Source: Bacteroidales bacterium
GTDB taxonomy: Bacteria > Bacteroidota > Bacteroidia > Bacteroidales > F082
Assembly (NCBI GenBank): GCA_016285355.1
Contig: JAEEQP010000011.1
Location: 1-64,000 of the forward strand
Direction: 5' to 3'
Length of the DNA stretch: 64,000 bases
Numbering within the stretch: position 1 is the first letter of the stretch; the number at the start of each line of letters is the position of its first letter. Below the pieces are notes generated by a model. The model was not told the DNA's origin and searched no databases. It saw only the letters and a program-made list of their open reading frames with translations. Both the position numbers and the translations under genes were made by a program. Positions 1-9,259 of this stretch are shown piece after piece.

Positions 1-880
1 AATCACTGGTCGATCGGCCTTCCACCACATCGTCCCACCCGTCACCATCGATATCAAAAACCACCAGACCGTTAGTATTGTAGCCGTCATATACATACGG
101 ATGGACATATCCCTCGCGAGGAATCAGTGTGTCCGTCGTATAGAGAATAAGCGGGGCGTCAACAATATCGTCCTTCCCATCGTGATCCATGTCGCATACT
201 GCAGGCTTGTGAAGAGAACCCACTGAAAAAATCGCTTCTGTATTAAAGTTGCCAGAGCCATCGTTACAAACATAACCCAAACCAGATTCAGTGTTGGCAT
301 GATAATCGTTTGCTACCGCTATGTCGGGAAACGAATCGCCGTTGAAATCACCCGATGCCATCATCAAATAATACGGATTATCCAACTCAAACTGATAGCC
401 ATTATACCAAACCCATTCCGGCTGAATCAAAGGAGTCTCGGCAAAACGTTCGAAACCGCCGTTTCCGTCGTTGTAATCGATTCTTATGAAACAAGTGTCA
501 TAATCCGCGCCTCCGTTGAATACGTAGGCATACGAGGCAATGTCGAGGCTGCCGTCCTTGTCGAAATCTTCCAAAAGGAAAGACAACAGTGCCTGGTCAT
601 AACCCATGTGCATGTCGGGTTTGAGGCTGCTAATGTTTTGGGAACATTCAAGGTGTCCTGTCCCGTCGTTGAGGTAAATAGAGAATATCACATTGTTTCC
701 AGGCATATTGAGTCGGCTAACGACCACATCGGCAAATCCGTCATTGTTGACATCGCCAACCTTGATGCTGCGCGACTCAGGAAGCAATTCGTATATCTCG
801 CTACGCACTTGCCCTTGCGTCGTCACCCTTCCCGCCATCAGCAGGAGCGCAAGCAGGGTGTAAAGTCTAATTTTTTTCAT
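1..880 (-). CDS. FG-GAP/VCBS repeat exported protein (C-terminus cut by window edge)
   Basis: The frame reads leftward from an ATG at 880 and is still open at base 1, so about 293 residues are seen and the C-terminus is missing. The first ~24 residues form a signal peptide (MKKIRLYTLLALLLMAG, then a polar stretch). The rest holds at least five Asp-rich calcium-binding FG-GAP/VCBS loops: GDVNNDGFADVV, EDFDKDGSLDIA, GDFNGDSFPDIA, CDMDHDGKDDIV and FDIDGDGWDDVV. Such repeats build a beta-propeller. In Bacteroidota these proteins are usually exported and many carry a T9SS C-terminal domain, which would lie outside the window. No partner or substrate can be deduced. A long open frame on the opposite strand here is only its antisense shadow. 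Confidence 0.85.
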   Translation of the reverse strand, partial: MKKIRLYTLLALLLMAGRVTTQGQVRSEIYELLPESRSIKVGDVNNDGFADVVVSRLNMPGNNVIFSIYLNDGTGHLECSQNISSLKPDMHMGYDQALLSFLLEDFDKDGSLDIASYAYVFNGGADYDTCFIRIDYNDGNGGFERFAETPLIQPEWVWYNGYQFELDNPYYLMMASGDFNGDSFPDIAVANDYHANTESGLGYVCNDGSGNFNTEAIFSVGSLHKPAVCDMDHDGKDDIVDAPLILYTTDTLIPREGYVHPYVYDGYNTNGLVVFDIDGDGWDDVVEGRSTSD

Positions 881-908
881 GGTGTTATAGTTTTAAAATT
901 CGTTTCCG

Positions 909-916
909 CAAAACTA
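909..916 (-). promoter_or_regulatory. Promoter -7 box of the FG-GAP gene
   Basis: On the minus strand this reads TAGTTTTG, a match to the Bacteroidota TAnnTTTG box, 29 nt before the ATG at 880. A separate -33 box was not clear. Confidence 0.45.
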
Positions 917-1018
917 TAACAAAAAACAACAAAAAAAATCAACCCCAAGGCCCATTATATATTTTTCTTTGGAATGCCTATTGAAAATCAAGCAATTATA
1001 ATCGGCATATATAGATTT

Positions 1019-2818
1019 TTACATCTCCAAAAAAGACGAAATCGAGGCATTTCCCGTCTTTTTTCTCAGATTGGAGCGGTACTGTAGCACCGTATTTTGG
1101 CTCAAACCCAACAAATCAGCCTCCTCCTTCGCGCGGAATTGCAGGAACGAAAGCACAAAAAGTTGGGTCTCCGTCTTGGTCAGATTGGGGTAGGCAGTGG
1201 TCACCCGTTCCATGGCTCCGGGATAGGCCGCCTCAAACTCGTCCATGATGCGCTCCAAGCGGTTCGGCACCTTCGCGCGGTAAAGGTCAGCCACCCGTTG
1301 CGGCAACATTGCCCGCGCCTGTTGCAAGGCATCGTCCGCTTGTGTCTGTAGTTGTTGCAGCGCGTCATCCACCGTCTGAAGCTGCTGCAAGGCATCGTCC
1401 ACCTGCGTCTGAAGTTGTTGCTTCTCCTCATTCAAGATCTGTGCCTCCGCCTCATGTTCCTTTCTCCGCTTGGCCATCCTCCACCACAGCCCAAGCCCAA
1501 AAACCAACAGCACCACCATAGCCGTCACCACACCCCGCACCAAGCGTCGCCGTGCCGCCAACTGCTCGGCTTGCCGTCTCTCAGCCTCAGCCTTCTCCTG
1601 TTCCCACTGCAAATACTGCTGGAATAGGTCGTTAAGCTGCGAAGCCTGCATACTGCTTTCACCTTTTGGAGTTGCATTCTCTGCTTGATACATGGCATAT
1701 TGTGTGCTTTTCAGCAAATCGCCCATACTTTGGTAAATGTTGTACAAACAAATGGCGGCAAGCCTTTGTGTTGTTGCATCCTCTTTGTTTTCAAACACCG
1801 GGGTCAGGTAAACTATTGCCGAATCATATTGTCTGTTTTCAAAATAAATACCGCCAAGTGTAAAAAAGCGGTTCAACCTTTCCTGCTCACTTTCTGCCTG
1901 AATCACCATACGTTTCAAGTCACCAATGGAAGACTCGGCATCTTCCCCCATGTTAAAATGGAGCAGTGCCATTTGCGAAACCAAATCCCTGTAAACCAAA
2001 TTGTTCGTATCGGGCAATAGTCTCAAAGCCTCGCCATAATAATACGCTGCGCTATCCAATTGATTCAGTTTGTCATATTGCTTTCCAAGGTGTCTTAAAA
2101 GTTTGGAAGCCCCTAAAGACGAAGTGGGTTCCATGCGATTGAAAGCAATGGCTCTCTTGAAGCAAATGATAGCTGGTTCAAGCACAAACTGGTCCGAAAA
2201 CAACTCCGCGAGCCGGCTATAAGTCAAACCCATAAATCGAGGAATATGCCTATCCCGCAACACTCCAACATCTTGCGTCTCAATCCCCGGGAAATGCGTC
2301 TCCATAATCTCCAACGCCTTCAGATACTCCCCGCAAGCCTCCACCACGCTATCCCGTTCATACAATCCCGCACCATTAATATAATGCGCCCGTGCCGCCA
2401 AAAACGCATCCCTTTGTAGGGACGCACCGCATGCGTCCGCTTTACCGCGTGCGTCCGCATTACGCCCATCTGCACCATCCACAATCGAATCAAAATAATG
2501 AACCGCCTTCAGCAGATCCTTTCTATTGCTTTGCCCATAATCATTCTTAAAAAGCAGCTCCGCAATCAGCACTTGGCAATAATGCCCCTCAAACTCATCC
2601 AAGCTGTCCGCCGCCTCACTCCCCGCAAACTCCATCATCACCTTCAACGCACTATCCGCCTCCACCCACATCAAACTATCAATCCCCACCAGCGTCCGGT
2701 AGGCCGTCCCACTCTGAGAGGGAATGCCTGTCAGGGCGAGGGAGTCAGGAGAACTTCCACATCCCACCATCACAGCAAGCAGAAATCCCAACCCTAATAT
2801 GTGTCGCAACCATTTCAC
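1019..2818 (-). CDS. Lipid-anchored TPR / coiled-coil / LuxR-like HTH regulator
   Basis: About 599 residues from a GTG at 2818. The N-terminus is a lipoprotein signal ending in the lipobox VMVGC. TPR-like helical repeats fill roughly residues 40-400. They are followed by a Glu/Arg-rich helix, one membrane segment (GVVTAMVVLLVFGLGLWW, about 435-452) and a coiled coil with three near-copies of QLQTxxDDALQ. A C-terminal helix-turn-helix (TKTETQLFVLSFLQF to LGLSQNTVLQYRSNLRKK) closes the protein. This is the known Bacteroidota design of a membrane-tethered sensor with a cytoplasmic DNA-binding end; the signal is unknown. A TTG at 2836 is also in frame, but it lies upstream of a TAATTTTG promoter box (2824-2831), so GTG 2818 is preferred. 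Residues around 125-140 come from an in-frame DNA repeat insertion. Confidence 0.8.
   Translation of the reverse strand: MKWLRHILGLGFLLAVMVGCGSSPDSLALTGIPSQSGTAYRTLVGIDSLMWVEADSALKVMMEFAGSEAADSLDEFEGHYCQVLIAELLFKNDYGQSNRKDLLKAVHYFDSIVDGADGRNADARGKADACGASLQRDAFLAARAHYINGAGLYERDSVVEACGEYLKALEIMETHFPGIETQDVGVLRDRHIPRFMGLTYSRLAELFSDQFVLEPAIICFKRAIAFNRMEPTSSLGASKLLRHLGKQYDKLNQLDSAAYYYGEALRLLPDTNNLVYRDLVSQMALLHFNMGEDAESSIGDLKRMVIQAESEQERLNRFFTLGGIYFENRQYDSAIVYLTPVFENKEDATTQRLAAICLYNIYQSMGDLLKSTQYAMYQAENATPKGESSMQASQLNDLFQQYLQWEQEKAEAERRQAEQLAARRRLVRGVVTAMVVLLVFGLGLWWRMAKRRKEHEAEAQILNEEKQQLQTQVDDALQQLQTVDDALQQLQTQADDALQQARAMLPQRVADLYRAKVPNRLERIMDEFEAAYPGAMERVTTAYPNLTKTETQLFVLSFLQFRAKEEADLLGLSQNTVLQYRSNLRKKTGNASISSFLEM
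2417..2463. repeat. Palindromic GGACGCA repeat inserted in frame in the TPR regulator
   Basis: GGACGCA at 2420-2426 pairs with TGCGTCC at 2432-2438, and a related GCGTGCGTCCGC follows. The stretch adds about 16 low-complexity residues (Asp/Ala/Gly/Arg-rich) without breaking the frame. It resembles the mobile palindromic repeats common between genes in this phylum. That family assignment is from memory. Confidence 0.5.
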
Positions 2819-2823
2819 GCCCG

Positions 2824-2831
2824 CAAAATTA
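2824..2831 (-). promoter_or_regulatory. Promoter -7 box of the TPR/HTH regulator
   Basis: The minus strand reads TAATTTTG only 5 nt before the GTG at 2818. The transcript would therefore start close to, or at, the start codon. Confidence 0.4.
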
Positions 2832-2941
2832 CTCAAAATCCATCAAACTCAATCAAAAATCTATCACCACAAGGCACAAAAAGTTTTATCCCTAAATCAA
2901 TTTTTTTTGCAATTCAAAAGCAAAATAAGACATTTTTTGTG

Positions 2942-2949
2942 TACTTTTG
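2942..2949 (+). promoter_or_regulatory. Promoter -7 box of abiEi-abiEii
   Basis: TACTTTTG, 26 nt upstream of the ATG at 2976. TTTG-containing sequence lies about 20-30 nt further upstream. It excludes the upstream in-frame starts as translation starts. Confidence 0.5.
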
Positions 2950-2975
2950 CATCGCAATTGTCAAAAATCAAGAAA

Positions 2976-3794
2976 ATGGAGCAGCCTAAAAGCATATCTA
3001 AATGGATTGAGTCGATGTCGATGCGAGGACATTATGTCTTCACCAAAAACGATTTGTACTCCACCTTTCCTGACATGTCGCCCATCACTTTTCAAAGAAA
3101 CCTCACAAGGCTGATGGCCAAAAACGCCATTGTGTCGCCCTGGCACAATTTCTATGTCATTGTGCCAACCGAATACAAACTCAAAGGCATTGTTCCCCCA
3201 GTGTTTTATCTCGACCACTTGATGCGTTACTTGGGCTGTCAATACTATGTGGCTTTGCTCAATGCTGCTGAAATGTACGGCGCAGCCCATCAAAGGCCGC
3301 AGAACTTCACGGTCTTCACCGAAGGGAAGGCCTTTCACTCTGGCATTAAAGCCGGGACTGAGATTTTGCTTTTCAAACGCGAACATCTGCCCATGGAGTT
3401 CGTCAGAAAATTCCAGACACAAACAGGCTATGTCAATGTCTCTTCTCCCGAACTGACTGCCTTGGATTTGGTCGATGCGGAACATGCCGTTGGAGGGCTT
3501 ACAAGGGTGTCAACAGTTCTGTCCGAATTGGCTGAGGAAATCCATTTCTCGTCAGTCTCTTCGGGTCTCTTGGAGAATTTCAAACTCCCAGTGGTTCAAC
3601 GCTTGGGCTACCTGCTGGATGCCGTTCTCGACGAGACGGAAAAGGCAGATGAGTTGTTCGCTTTGGCACAATCCTCAAACCTACACTTTAGAAAAGTTGC
3701 TTTGAAAACCTCAAAAGCTGTCACTGATGATAACGAGGTTAACAAACGATGGAAAATCATTGTGAACCAAGAAATTGAAATAGACGAATTATGA
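2976..3794 (+). CDS. abiEi: AbiEi-family antitoxin / transcriptional regulator
   Basis: 272 residues from the ATG at 2976, just downstream of a TACTTTTG promoter box; the frame stays open further upstream but that part lies before the promoter. The N-terminal ~80 residues form a winged-HTH-like domain (KWIESMSMRGHYVFTKNDLY onwards), followed by the AbiEi-type C-terminal domain. In type IV toxin-antitoxin systems AbiEi represses its own promoter and counteracts the AbiEii nucleotidyltransferase. The stop overlaps the next start by 4 nt (ATGA), so the two are translationally coupled, which strongly supports the pairing. Likely role: phage-defence abortive infection or stabilisation of a mobile segment. 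Confidence 0.82.
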   Translation: MEQPKSISKWIESMSMRGHYVFTKNDLYSTFPDMSPITFQRNLTRLMAKNAIVSPWHNFYVIVPTEYKLKGIVPPVFYLDHLMRYLGCQYYVALLNAAEMYGAAHQRPQNFTVFTEGKAFHSGIKAGTEILLFKREHLPMEFVRKFQTQTGYVNVSSPELTALDLVDAEHAVGGLTRVSTVLSELAEEIHFSSVSSGLLENFKLPVVQRLGYLLDAVLDETEKADELFALAQSSNLHFRKVALKTSKAVTDDNEVNKRWKIIVNQEIEIDEL

Positions 3795-4585
3795 TACCAC
3801 AAACCGCAATAACTGAATGGAGTGAATTTGTGTCTTGGCGTGATGAAGTTCAAGTCGAACAGGATTTGATCATCTGCAAGGCTTTGGTCGAAATCTATAG
3901 AGACGATTATCTCGCCAAAAATTTGGCTTTCCGTGGCGGCACTGCGTTGCATAAGCTATACCTTCATCCCCAGCCCCGTTATAGTGAGGACATCGACCTT
4001 GTTCAAGTCCAGGCTGGTCCCATCAAGGAAACCTACGACCATCTGCGTGATGCCCTTGCTTTCCTTGGCGAGCCAAAGGTAAAGCAGAAGAAGCATAACA
4101 ATACGTTGATTTTCAGGTTGCAGTCTTCGGGTGTGCCCTCATTACCCATACATCTGAAGGTCGAAATCAACTGCAAGGAGCATTTCAGCGTCTTGCCGAT
4201 GGTGAAGGAACCTTTCGAGGTCAAAAGCCAATGGTATGAAGGCAATGCCGAACTGTTGACCTACCAATTGGACGAACTGGCGGGTACCAAGCTCCGAGCA
4301 TTATACCAACGCCGCAAAGGTCGCGACCTTTACGACCTCTTTAAAGTTCTGACCATAGCTAATGTAAATGTCGATAATGTAATCCGTTGCTATAGGGAAT
4401 ATATGGCTTTCGTCGTCGATCATTCACCGACATACAAGGAATATATGTTGAACATGGAAGAGAAGATGCAAGATGACGAGTTCCTTGGTGACACCAAAAA
4501 CCTCCTCCGTTTAGGCGATACCTTCGACCCACTCCAAGGTTATGAAATCGTTAAGTCAACACTGATAGACCGACTTCAAGGTTAA
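3791..4585 (+). CDS. abiEii: AbiEii/AbiGii-type nucleotidyltransferase toxin
   Basis: 264 residues. The nucleotidyltransferase signature is visible as GGTALHKLYL followed by RYSEDIDLVQ (G-G-T and D-x-D, about residues 48-75). The later block DELAGTKLRALYQRRKGRDLYDL (split here as DELAGTKLRAL and RRKGRDLYDL) is typical of the DUF1814/AbiEii family. Known members transfer nucleotides, in some cases onto tRNA acceptor ends, and stall growth. It overlaps the antitoxin gene by 4 nt. No degradation is seen, so both genes look functional. Confidence 0.85.
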   Translation: MIPQTAITEWSEFVSWRDEVQVEQDLIICKALVEIYRDDYLAKNLAFRGGTALHKLYLHPQPRYSEDIDLVQVQAGPIKETYDHLRDALAFLGEPKVKQKKHNNTLIFRLQSSGVPSLPIHLKVEINCKEHFSVLPMVKEPFEVKSQWYEGNAELLTYQLDELAGTKLRALYQRRKGRDLYDLFKVLTIANVNVDNVIRCYREYMAFVVDHSPTYKEYMLNMEEKMQDDEFLGDTKNLLRLGDTFDPLQGYEIVKSTLIDRLQG

Positions 4586-4661
4586 TCTATCCCAAGCCCC
4601 AACAAGGATGTCATTGCCGCAAAAATAATGAAAAAAAAGACAAAAGAATCTAAATATTTCC

Positions 4662-4669
4662 TAATTTTG
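4662..4669 (+). promoter_or_regulatory. Promoter -7 box of the repeat-rich T9SS protein
   Basis: TAATTTTG, 23 nt upstream of the ATG at 4693, in the 107-bp gap after abiEii. Confidence 0.45.
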
Positions 4670-4692
4670 CCACAAATTAAACCTTTAATGCA

Positions 4693-7359
4693 ATGAAAAA
4701 GCATCTTCTCATCCTTTCACTCCTACTATTCTTTGCAGGAATGTCTGTAGCTCAAAACAACTGGGATAGACCGCAGTCCCAACAAGACGTTTATATCTCA
4801 GGCAACCACTTTACCACGGGTAAAGTCTACAAAAACAACACGCTGTTATACAGCATCACCGACAGCCTCGATCTTCAGTTGAAAGGCATCCAGGTAGCGG
4901 AAGATGGAACGGTTTACGGAGCTGGATATGCTTACAATGACACAGTTCTTCATGGCTGTGTATGGATGAACGACTCGTGCATATTCACTGCCGACACCAA
5001 CACCTATTTCGACCACATCGTGCTCAATAGCAACAATTGGACGGCTGCTGGCGGCAACAACGTATGGCAAAACGGCGAGTTGCTTTATTCCTACATCCAC
5101 GGAGAAGACGAATGCCAGATTCAAGCTTTGGCCGTTGATACAACGACAGGCGACATTTATGCTGGCGGTGCTATCTACCTCTCTGGCGAATACCTTACGT
5201 ATGCCAGCGTTTGGAAAAACGACTCCCTCATTTGGATAGAAGATTCCATTTCTAGCGTCTATAACATCTGCTTCGACGGCGAGAACCTCTATTTAGCGGG
5301 GTACAAGTTTGAAAACGACTCCCTATATTACGGTGTCATTTGGCAAAACGACTCCATCATCTACCAAATGGAAAACGCCAACTTCGTGTGCATCGCCGCA
5401 TTTGACGGCAGCCTCTATTGGAGTGGGATTTCCCTGACCGATACAGTCGTTCGTATTTGGCAAGACGGTGAGGTGCTCTATGCCTTGCCCGAGCTTTCCG
5501 GAGTCAGCAACTTGGTCGTCAACGAAAGCGGAGTGTATTATACCGATGCAGAAACGGTTTATAAAGATGGCGAAGTCCTGTATCAGCCCGATGAGTGGTG
5601 CATCATCACCGACCTCGTCGTGAAGCCTGTTCCACCCCAACCGACTTACACCATCACCGTCGAATCCGATAACCCCGACTGGGGCACGGTCAGCGGCGGC
5701 GGCGAATACCACTACGGCGACACCATCCAAATCGAAGCCATCCCATACGTAGGTCACCAGTTCCTGATGTGGAACGACAGCATCACGGACAATCCTCGCG
5801 ACATTGTTGTCCTTCAAGACAGCACTTTTGTCGCCCTGTTTGCCCTTAACCAATACACCATCGAGGTCATCTCCGACCACCCCGATTGGGGTACCGTGGC
5901 TGGCGGCGGCACCTATTATTATGGTGACACCATTGAGATTTCGGCTACGCCCAACCTTGGCTTCGAGTTCCTCGGCTGGAACGACGGCAACACCGACAAT
6001 CCGCGTACCATTGTCGTCACTGAAAGCCAAACCTTTACCGCACACTTTAGCATCATTCAATGTGTCATCAAGACCGAAGCCTTACCTGAAGATGCGGGCA
6101 CTGTGGAAGGTGGCGGCATCTACGACTATGGCACCACGGTGGAATTAGTCGCACACAACAATACCGGCTATTTCTTTAACCGCTGGGACGATGGCAATCT
6201 CGACAACCCGAGAGAAATCTTCGTGGAAGGTGATGCCATCTATACGGCCATCTTCAAGCCATTGCAATACGAGATTACCACCGAATGCGACCCTGTTGAA
6301 GGCGGCACTGTGACTGGGGGAGGCACATACGACTATGGTACAACCGCCACGCTTACGGCAATTCCTAATGAAAACTACGTCTTCATTTGCTGGAGCGACG
6401 GTATCGTCAGCAACCCGCGCAATGTCACTGTGACCCAAAACGCTAATTATAAAGCCCTGTTCCACCTCAATGGTACGCCTCAATACACCATCACTGTGGT
6501 GGCCAACGACCCGACCTTGGGTACCGTGACTGGCAGTGGCACCTATCCCGAAGGTACCACTATCGAAATCAGTGCGACACCTGCCGATAATGCTGAATTC
6601 CATGGCTGGGACGACGGCAACACCGACAATCCGCGCAGCGTCACCGTCACGCAAGACATGACCTTTATTGCACTATTTGAGGCTGTTCTACCACCACCAG
6701 TCGAGACCTACACCATCACCGTGAGGCCCCAATCCCCCTTGATTGGTTCGACATACGGCAGTGGCACCTATCCCGTCAACACCGTCATCAACATTGGTGC
6801 TACACCTGCTAATGGATTCTTCTTCTCAGGCTGGCAAGACGGCGACATGAACAACCCGCGCACCATCACCGTGACGGAAGATGCCGAATACATTGCCTCG
6901 TTCTCACCGAATCCAGTTCAGACATACACTATCACTGTATATTACGATGAAAACCAAGGCTTCATCCTCGGTGCCGGCACCTATTTGGCAGGCAGCATAG
7001 TCTCCATCGCCGCCATCCCTGCCGACGGCTTCTATTTCAAAAAATGGAGCGACGATACCACCGACAATCCCAAAGAGGTCTTGGTCGACCACGACATCGC
7101 ATTGGCTGCCTTCTTCGACTATACCGGCGTGGATGAGAACGGCAACACCACCGTCGAACTCTACCCCAATCCCGCCAACGACAAAATCCGCATCGAAGGA
7201 TTGGAAGGCGTGAACAGAATCCAGATTTACAACGCTTTCGGAATACTCGTCAAGACCGTTGACATCAACGGAAACGATGAAATCAGCATCAGCGAACTCC
7301 CTGCCGGATATTACATCATCCGCATCGATGGACATTCCATGAGGTTCGTGAAGGAATAA
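4693..7359 (+). CDS. Secreted T9SS protein with seven Bacteroides/Listeria-type (InlB B-like) repeats
   Basis: 888 residues. A signal peptide (HLLILSLLLFFAGMSVAQ) is followed by a ~300-residue domain of recurring short blocks (WxND, YxAG), possibly a beta-propeller. Seven ~70-75-residue repeats come next, each with the pattern YTITV...GTVxGGGxYxYGDT...GW.DG.TDNPR..V...FTA.F. The last ~75 residues (VELYPNPANDKIRIEG to PAGYYIIRI) form a type A sorting domain for type IX secretion. The protein should be exported across the outer membrane and anchored or released at the surface. Such repeats usually serve as adhesive or spacer modules; the ligand is unknown. It is convergent with the subtilisin gene across a shared hairpin. 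Confidence 0.85.
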   Translation: MKKHLLILSLLLFFAGMSVAQNNWDRPQSQQDVYISGNHFTTGKVYKNNTLLYSITDSLDLQLKGIQVAEDGTVYGAGYAYNDTVLHGCVWMNDSCIFTADTNTYFDHIVLNSNNWTAAGGNNVWQNGELLYSYIHGEDECQIQALAVDTTTGDIYAGGAIYLSGEYLTYASVWKNDSLIWIEDSISSVYNICFDGENLYLAGYKFENDSLYYGVIWQNDSIIYQMENANFVCIAAFDGSLYWSGISLTDTVVRIWQDGEVLYALPELSGVSNLVVNESGVYYTDAETVYKDGEVLYQPDEWCIITDLVVKPVPPQPTYTITVESDNPDWGTVSGGGEYHYGDTIQIEAIPYVGHQFLMWNDSITDNPRDIVVLQDSTFVALFALNQYTIEVISDHPDWGTVAGGGTYYYGDTIEISATPNLGFEFLGWNDGNTDNPRTIVVTESQTFTAHFSIIQCVIKTEALPEDAGTVEGGGIYDYGTTVELVAHNNTGYFFNRWDDGNLDNPREIFVEGDAIYTAIFKPLQYEITTECDPVEGGTVTGGGTYDYGTTATLTAIPNENYVFICWSDGIVSNPRNVTVTQNANYKALFHLNGTPQYTITVVANDPTLGTVTGSGTYPEGTTIEISATPADNAEFHGWDDGNTDNPRSVTVTQDMTFIALFEAVLPPPVETYTITVRPQSPLIGSTYGSGTYPVNTVINIGATPANGFFFSGWQDGDMNNPRTITVTEDAEYIASFSPNPVQTYTITVYYDENQGFILGAGTYLAGSIVSIAAIPADGFYFKKWSDDTTDNPKEVLVDHDIALAAFFDYTGVDENGNTTVELYPNPANDKIRIEGLEGVNRIQIYNAFGILVKTVDINGNDEISISELPAGYYIIRIDGHSMRFVKE

Positions 7360-7376
7360 GGAAGCATCAAATATTG

Positions 7377-7410
7377 AAAAAGGCGAGTCTCTAATGAGGC
7401 TCACCTTTTT
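7377..7410. terminator. Bidirectional terminator between convergent T9SS genes
   Basis: AAAAAGGCGAG pairs imperfectly with CTCACCTTTTT around a short AT-containing loop. An A-run on one side and a T-run on the other let it serve both the gene ending at 7359 and the one ending at 7431. Confidence 0.7.
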
Positions 7411-7430
7411 CGCAATGAAAAACAAAAACT

Positions 7431-9077
7431 TTACTTTGTAACAACAACTTTCAATGTTTGGTTACCTAATTCAGAAACGGCATTGATGAAATAGATGCCC
7501 GAATCCAAGGTATTCAGATATTTTTCCAAAGTCGTGTGATTCAAGCCGTTGAAGCTGTAAGTGTACAGTTTATGACCCATGAAGTCAAACACCGTAACCT
7601 CGGCTTTGACACCTTCCTTCAACGTGACATGCACCTCGCCTTGCGAAGGATTAGGATAAATATTGACGAGTTCCTTCTTCTGCGCAGGAACCTCTTCCAC
7701 ATGAAGCACCTCCAAAGCTTGGGAGAAATCGGGAATGCCGTAACCATAATAGCTGTCAGGGTTATCGGCGCGATTGCCGCAAGCACGGATGGCGTCGCAT
7801 ATTTCCTGCACCGATGCGTATGGACGGGCCTGACGCAAACAAGCCACGGCACCAGCCAACACGGGCGTGGCAAACGAAGTGCCATCCCCATTGTAATATG
7901 GCCACCAATTGCCGTAACCCGAAGCCACGTAGGTGCCTTCACCCATGGCCATCACATCGGGCTTGATGCGTTCGTCGTAGGTAGGTCCTACCGAACTGAA
8001 ATAAGCGCGGCTACCATTGGAATCGACAGCACCGACCGTCAAAATATGCTCGGCATCGCCAGGAATGCCCAAAGTGCAAACGCCATCGCCGTCGTTACCA
8101 GCGGCATTCATGCAAATCATGCCACGACTTGCAGCAATCTCAGCACCAATCGTCATCGGGGCGGTGTGACCGTCAAAATGTTCAAATGGATGATCCCACT
8201 GTTCAATATCAAAATCAACGTAACCCAACGAAGTAGAACAAACATCCACGCCTAAACTGTCGGCGTATTCCGCACCCGATACCCAGTTGTATTCCTCAAT
8301 AATATTCTCACTATCACCATCTTCGGTATGAATCAGGTAATACGAAGCTTTCGGAGCCGTACCCACCATATTGTTGGGGTCGTATGCCGCCATTGTGCTC
8401 AAGCATGAAGTACCATGTGTGCTTTGCGTATAGACCGAATTGGAGCCATACACAAAATCGCGCGTACCCAGCAGACGACCTTCTTCGCGCATATTGTCGA
8501 AACAGGAAGCATTTTCTGTTCCTTGGAAGCCACCATCAAGGACAGCCACCACAACACCGGTGCCGTCATAGCCCATATCATGCAAGAGATTGACATTCAA
8601 TTGTGTAACCTGAGCCTCAGCACCGCCATAGTAGCCATACAATCCACGATTGGCAGCAGAAGGTTTCATTTCGTTGGCTAACCAACGTTCCTTCATTTCC
8701 TGTGCCTTAGGGTCGTTGGGGCAGTTACGCACCACCGAGACAAACTCGAGCGCGTTAATAGCCTCAATCACAGAAAGATCTCTGACATACACAGAAACGC
8801 CATTCAACCATTTTGAGGGATTGAGTAACTCTGCTCCGCAATCGGCCACCGCCTGAAGATACTGCGGATTGACAGGAATGTCATACTCGTCAATGGTAAT
8901 GCCTTGATTGGCACGGCGTTGCAAAGCCCTTGGACTCAGATAAGCCTCGGGATTGTCAATAGAATAAGGTGAGTTGTTCTTGTCGGTGAACTGCACCCAG
9001 TAGATGTTGGTCGCGACTTGCGCTTGGGCAAACATGCCAAGCATTAGAAACAATAGTAAAAACGTTACTTTTTTCAT
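7431..9077 (-). CDS. Subtilisin-like (S8) serine protease with T9SS sorting domain
   Basis: 548 residues from the ATG at 9077. The upstream open frame is rejected because the signal peptide KKVTFLLLFLMLGMFAQAQ begins here. A propeptide-like region precedes the peptidase S8 domain, whose catalytic triad is visible: Asp in VVVAVLDGGF, His in STHGTSCLSTM and Ser in GDGTSFATPVLAGA. The C-terminus (VNIYPNPSQGEVHVTL to GIYFINAV) is a type A T9SS sorting domain. It should be a secreted or surface protease used for peptide nutrition or processing of other surface proteins. Confidence 0.88.
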   Translation of the reverse strand: MKKVTFLLLFLMLGMFAQAQVATNIYWVQFTDKNNSPYSIDNPEAYLSPRALQRRANQGITIDEYDIPVNPQYLQAVADCGAELLNPSKWLNGVSVYVRDLSVIEAINALEFVSVVRNCPNDPKAQEMKERWLANEMKPSAANRGLYGYYGGAEAQVTQLNVNLLHDMGYDGTGVVVAVLDGGFQGTENASCFDNMREEGRLLGTRDFVYGSNSVYTQSTHGTSCLSTMAAYDPNNMVGTAPKASYYLIHTEDGDSENIIEEYNWVSGAEYADSLGVDVCSTSLGYVDFDIEQWDHPFEHFDGHTAPMTIGAEIAASRGMICMNAAGNDGDGVCTLGIPGDAEHILTVGAVDSNGSRAYFSSVGPTYDERIKPDVMAMGEGTYVASGYGNWWPYYNGDGTSFATPVLAGAVACLRQARPYASVQEICDAIRACGNRADNPDSYYGYGIPDFSQALEVLHVEEVPAQKKELVNIYPNPSQGEVHVTLKEGVKAEVTVFDFMGHKLYTYSFNGLNHTTLEKYLNTLDSGIYFINAVSELGNQTLKVVVTK

Positions 9078-9227
9078 AGCTATTGGATTTAGATAATTTA
9101 CAATAGAATTTAGGTGTAAAAACCGCGCAAAAATAACAAGTTTTTGTGATTCAAAATTCAAAATTCAAAATTTAATTCCACACCCCTCACATTCAGCATT
9201 CCACATTCAGCATTCAAAAAAATTCCC

Positions 9228-9235
9228 TACTTTTG
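9228..9235 (+). promoter_or_regulatory. Promoter -7 box of trmD
   Basis: TACTTTTG, 24 nt before the ATG at 9260. It lies after a short stretch of near-repeats of CACATTCAGCATTC. Confidence 0.45.
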
Positions 9236-9259
9236 CCCAAAATTTCAAATACAACGCCC

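Noticed and set aside
299..919. 206-codon frame on the plus strand
   Set aside because: Antisense of the FG-GAP gene, whose repeats and signal peptide are clear on the other strand.
2724..2975. 84-codon N-terminal extension of the AbiEi frame
   Set aside because: It overlaps the divergent regulator gene and both promoters. The AbiEi-like sequence starts at 2976.
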